From positions 1-52,661 of the forward strand of contig CAADGE010000015.1 of the NCBI GenBank assembly GCA_900696465.1: DNA of 52,661 bases, written 5' to 3'. The translations under genes were made by a program, and so were the position numbers. Numbering within the stretch: the first letter of the stretch is position 1; the number at the start of each line of letters is the position of its first letter. This document shows, piece by piece, positions 50,058 to 52,661 of the stretch. The DNA comes from an uncultured Planctomycetota bacterium. Lineage in GTDB: Bacteria; Planctomycetota; Phycisphaerae; UBA1845; UTPLA1. Under the pieces are notes generated by a model, which saw nothing but the letters and a program-made list of their open reading frames with translations, searched no databases and had not been told where the DNA came from.

Positions 50058-51350
50058 ATGAATCTGCCGGTCCTCCTTCCCGATCTGAAATCCCAGCAGT
50101 GGGATTGTTACGGCTGCACCAGATGCTGTCGCGAACTCGTGGTCCATCTCACGCAGCGCGACATCGACGAGATCGAACGGCAGGGCTGGCGGCAGCGAAT
50201 GTCAGAGCCGCCGTACATCCGACTCGGCCGTGAGCGCGTTCTGAACCATCAACCCGGCGGCGGGTGTGTGTTCCTTACCGAGGACGGTCGCTGCCGGATC
50301 CACGCCGAATTCGGCGCCGAGGCCAAGCCGCTGGCCTGCCGGCTCTACCCGTTCACTTTGCATCGAGAAGGCGATGCGATCCGCGCCGGCCTGCGTTTCG
50401 ACTGCCCCAGCGCAGTTTCCAATTCTGGATCAGCGCTCACTTCGCATCGCAAACACTTGACGCGACTTGCCGCGGAGCTGCACGACGCAGGCCCTTCGCT
50501 GTTGGGCGATCGCGCTGCACCGGCATGTCTGACCGACGGCCGCCAACTGACCAACGCGGAGCAACACTCCTTCATCCGCTGCCTGGATAGCTGGCTGCGC
50601 GACGCGAATCGCCCGCTGTCGCAGCGATTGCTCGGAATGTACCATCTGATTTGCACGCTGAGTCGGGCCAAGCTCCAGAAAGTCCGCGACGAAGAATTCG
50701 TCGAGTTGCTCGACCTGCTGGCGATCGACCTGCCCGCAGCCACGGATGAACTTCGTGCACAGGCCGCCCCTCCGCCCTCGTCGCGCGACGGGAAGCTCCT
50801 GCGCATGAACATCTTCGCGCACTGCGAGCACGTCACACTCGCACAGGCACGTCGATCGTTTCTTGCGGGCCTGACCTACCGCTTCGATCAGCTCAGCCGA
50901 GCGCGCCGATTCGTCAGAGGCGTCGGACCCGTGCCGAAACTCGTCGCGGGTTTCCACGGCGGTACGTTCGCTGAGGTTGCGAGGACCGCATGTCCGATCG
51001 GCGTGCGTCGGCAGGTAGATGAGCTTCTGACGCGATATCTGCGTGCTCGATTGCTCGGCGGCACGGCCTTCGGTGCGGGCTACTACGGTTGGGCTGCGGT
51101 CGACGGTCTATCGGCTCTGTTGCTGGCCGTCTGCTGCGTGGACTGGCTGGCTCGGTATTTCACCGTGACGGAGGGTCGCGCGGCGATCATGATCGAAGAC
51201 GTCCATCACGCCCTGGGTGTGGTGGATCGCACAGCGGGGAGGGCGCGAGAACTGGGCACAAGGGCGGCGCGGCTGCGGGTCCGTTACCTTGCGAGCGAGG
51301 GGGGGATTGAACGGCTCGTGCGGTCAGCAGGGATCGTCGGCGAGGCATGA
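50058..51350 (+). CDS. YkgJ-family cysteine-cluster protein, long form
   Basis: A 430-residue protein. The YkgJ/CxxCC zinc- or iron-sulfur-binding cluster is at the N-terminus: C17, C20, C23 and C24 in WDCYGCTRCCRELVV, then CVFL...CRIH and CRLYPFTLH. The cluster part (about 120 residues) is followed by about 300 residues of helical, Arg/Leu-rich sequence without motifs I know. Many relatives are annotated 'flagellin N-methylase', which rests on little evidence. The metal cofactor and function are open. Confidence 0.75.
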   Translation: MNLPVLLPDLKSQQWDCYGCTRCCRELVVHLTQRDIDEIERQGWRQRMSEPPYIRLGRERVLNHQPGGGCVFLTEDGRCRIHAEFGAEAKPLACRLYPFTLHREGDAIRAGLRFDCPSAVSNSGSALTSHRKHLTRLAAELHDAGPSLLGDRAAPACLTDGRQLTNAEQHSFIRCLDSWLRDANRPLSQRLLGMYHLICTLSRAKLQKVRDEEFVELLDLLAIDLPAATDELRAQAAPPPSSRDGKLLRMNIFAHCEHVTLAQARRSFLAGLTYRFDQLSRARRFVRGVGPVPKLVAGFHGGTFAEVARTACPIGVRRQVDELLTRYLRARLLGGTAFGAGYYGWAAVDGLSALLLAVCCVDWLARYFTVTEGRAAIMIEDVHHALGVVDRTAGRARELGTRAARLRVRYLASEGGIERLVRSAGIVGEA

Positions 51351-51387
51351 AGTGCCGAAGATGTGACACGAAGCGGATTGCGCGTGC

Positions 51388-52143
51388 TCAGGCGACGCCG
51401 ATCGTAAGGAAAATCGGCGCCCAGATGTTGGTCTTATGCTGGCGAATGTCACGGAAGCCGGCGTCCTCGAAGTAGCGACGCATCTGGCTCCACGGGGCGT
51501 GAAAGACGCGGCCCTGCGGCGTGCTCTCGGCCTTTGTGATGAACACGTCGAAGAGCACCCAACCGATGACATTATCACGAAAACCGTCGATCAGCATGAG
51601 ACGCCCGCCGGGGCGGAGGATGCGGCGCATCTCGCGGATCGTCGCGGCCTGGTGCGGGTAATGATGAAACGAGTGACTGCACGTGACCACGTCGAATGAC
51701 CCGTCGGCAAACGGTAGGTGCTCGGAGTCACCGTTCACGAAGACCGGCGCGTCCTCAATACCGCGGGACTTGCCGTGCGCCACCTCGCACATGCTGCCCG
51801 AATAGTCCAGGCCGATCAGGAGGTTGCTGGGCAGGATGCTCCCGGCGACCATGGCCAGCCAACTCCCGGTGCCGCAACCGATATCGAGCAGGTCGAAGGG
51901 GGCCGGATCATCTTTTCGCCAGCGGTAAAGTTCCTCCATAAACATGCGATAGGCCGGCTGAAAGAGCAGGTGCTGTACGATGGACCGGTCGTAAGTTCTC
52001 GCCCAGCCGTCAAACTGGCTTCGGGCACGATGTTTGACGGCATGGCCGACGGGTTTCGGCGCGTGCGGTACGTCGTCGCTGCGGTTGTTGTGCGCTTCGG
52101 TCATACGCATGGAGCATTGATCAGATGTTGGCACGGGATGCAT
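51388..52143 (-). CDS. Class I SAM-dependent methyltransferase (UbiE/Methyltransf_11 type)
   Basis: A 251-residue methyltransferase. Motif I is LLDIGCGTGSWLAMVA (about 85-100), then LIGLDYSGSMCEVA, motif post-II NGDSEHLPFADGSFDVVTCSHSFHHYPH and motif III MRRILRPGGRLMLIDGF. QFDGWARTYDRSIVQ near the N-terminus is typical of the UbiE-like subgroup. The start is uncertain between ATGs at 52143, 52110 and 52104. Substrate unknown; ubiquinone/menaquinone synthesis is possible but not shown. Confidence 0.85.
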   Translation of the reverse strand: MHPVPTSDQCSMRMTEAHNNRSDDVPHAPKPVGHAVKHRARSQFDGWARTYDRSIVQHLLFQPAYRMFMEELYRWRKDDPAPFDLLDIGCGTGSWLAMVAGSILPSNLLIGLDYSGSMCEVAHGKSRGIEDAPVFVNGDSEHLPFADGSFDVVTCSHSFHHYPHQAATIREMRRILRPGGRLMLIDGFRDNVIGWVLFDVFITKAESTPQGRVFHAPWSQMRRYFEDAGFRDIRQHKTNIWAPIFLTIGVA

Positions 52144-52461
52144 CTTGCGCGGGATCTCATTCGGCCGGGCAGGCGTCTGCGGGGCCGTCCATTGGCCACC
52201 ACTGCCCGATCACTATATGTCTCATCGGCAGCCCCGGCAAGAATGCCGCTTAATCTCGTGGTGGAAACGGATTCGACGCAGGGCCTGGGGCTGGTAACTC
52301 TGGGCTTGCACTTGGGGCCTGAGGCGTGTGTGCCTGCCCATGAGACCAGAGGCGCGAGGCGGCTTTTTCATGTGCACGCTACAGGTGATGAATGGCGAAT
52401 TTCGAACGACGAATTACGAAGGGCGGCGAGCAGGAGCGCCGGCGTCGAAGCGCCACGGCGT
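52144..52461. other. 318-nt region between methyltransferase and broken PEP-CTERM gene
   Basis: No supported gene. A 265-codon plus-strand frame running from 51718 is antisense to the methyltransferase. The right part holds an AT-rich degenerate repeat (52390-52420). Confidence 0.45.
52390..52420. repeat. Degenerate A/T-rich short tandem repeat
   Basis: A string of GAATTTCGAA / GAATTACGAA-like units, much richer in A+T than the surroundings, resembling the patch at 10901-10931. It lies just beyond the stop of the PEP-CTERM gene end. Confidence 0.35.
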
Positions 52462-52661
52462 TCACGCCGTACGACGCAACATGATCCCGGGGCGGGGTTT
52501 GAAGATCGAGATTGACAGTACCAACAGCGCCAGCGTGGCCGGTTCGGGGACGGGGGTGATGGCAAAGCAGACAGCGCCGGCGTCCGTCATGGGTATCGTC
52601 GCGTCGAGCCGGCAGGCCAACCCGGGCCATCATCGTCGGAAGGACCGAGAAAAAAGTGCGG
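52462..52661 (-). CDS. C-terminal end of a PEP-CTERM protein, partial and apparently frameshifted
   Basis: Reading the minus strand, the frame ending at 52462 gives TDAGAVCFAITPVPEPATLALLVL followed by a short hydrophobic stretch and RR, a recognisable PEP-CTERM (exosortase) sorting signal, with VPEP at about 52536-52550. In the same frame a TGA occurs at 52630-52632. The neighbouring frame is open to the window edge and reads FFLGPSDDDGPGWPA. Joining the two with one extra C near 52611 gives a continuous coherent protein. So either a real frameshift or a one-base assembly error is present. The transmembrane part is short and contains Lys and Pro. The N-terminus is outside the window. Confidence 0.55.

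Noticed and set aside
52630-52632. Reading the TGA in the PEP-CTERM frame as a sense codon
   Set aside because: All confident genes in the window use TGA as a stop. A one-base frameshift explains the observation better.

Overview
The window looks like a chromosomal piece of a Planctomycetota bacterium, probably of the Phycisphaerae side of the phylum. The evidence is indirect but consistent. GC content is high. Secreted proteins carry C-terminal type I dockerin repeats or the 'CNxNGIPDxCD' repeat that is common in planctomycetes. A VPEPATLALL (PEP-CTERM) tail sits at the right edge. Families such as DUF1573, TIGR03790-like and prepilin-type 'H-X-DG' proteins are present, and kdsA and an Mla/MCE pair point to a diderm envelope with a lipid A/KDO-type outer membrane. 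I see no CRISPR array, phage, transposase or integrase. The region is mostly housekeeping with small accessory cassettes.

Layout. 1-5.7 kb: a gene end cut by the window edge, tRNA-Asp, an Mla-type ATPase plus MCE protein, a DUF1573 protein, an FmdB/membrane-protein operon and tRNA-Glu. 5.7-12.2 kb: NAD synthetase, a large secreted subtilase with a Gly/Cys/TM/Arg tail, and a three-gene acyl-CoA cassette (FlK-like thioesterase, EthD, variant crotonase). 12.2-18.2 kb, all on the minus strand: yidC, a metallophosphoesterase, a Trm112-like protein, a methanethiol S-methyltransferase (mddA), kdsA and a histidine phosphatase. 18.4-25.7 kb: an SH3 protein, an M24 peptidase, a diguanylate cyclase with a REC-like partner, a PBP4-type carboxypeptidase and a DUF1844 protein. 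25.9-29.5 kb: two exported TldD/TldE-like proteins. 29.8-35.6 kb: an amidohydrolase and O-methyltransferase, a lipoprotein, a STAS protein, tsaB, two PilZ proteins, a zinc-ribbon protein and tRNA-Arg. 36.0-41.8 kb: a tightly overlapped SSF transporter - GH130 - GH38 operon for mannosides. 42.1-46.0 kb: a dockerin-bearing subtilase and a dockerin-bearing TIGR03790-like protein. 46.1-52.7 kb: a zinc-ribbon membrane protein, DUF2203, dprA, a prepilin-like protein, a YkgJ-type Cys-cluster protein, a methyltransferase and a broken PEP-CTERM gene end.

How the genes work together. Three themes recur. Envelope biogenesis is represented by Mla/MCE, YidC, KdsA, PBP4 and the SH3 protein. Export and anchoring of surface proteases and dockerin proteins uses at least three kinds of C-terminal tail. 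Cyclic-di-GMP signalling is represented by a GGDEF protein with an intact I-site and two PilZ receptors. The best candidates for something little described are the exported TldD/TldE pair, the FlK-thioesterase/EthD/variant-crotonase cassette, the Gly-Cys-TM-Arg tail of the first subtilase, MddA in this lineage, and the mannoside operon. Functional calls rest on motif recognition by eye; no database search was run.
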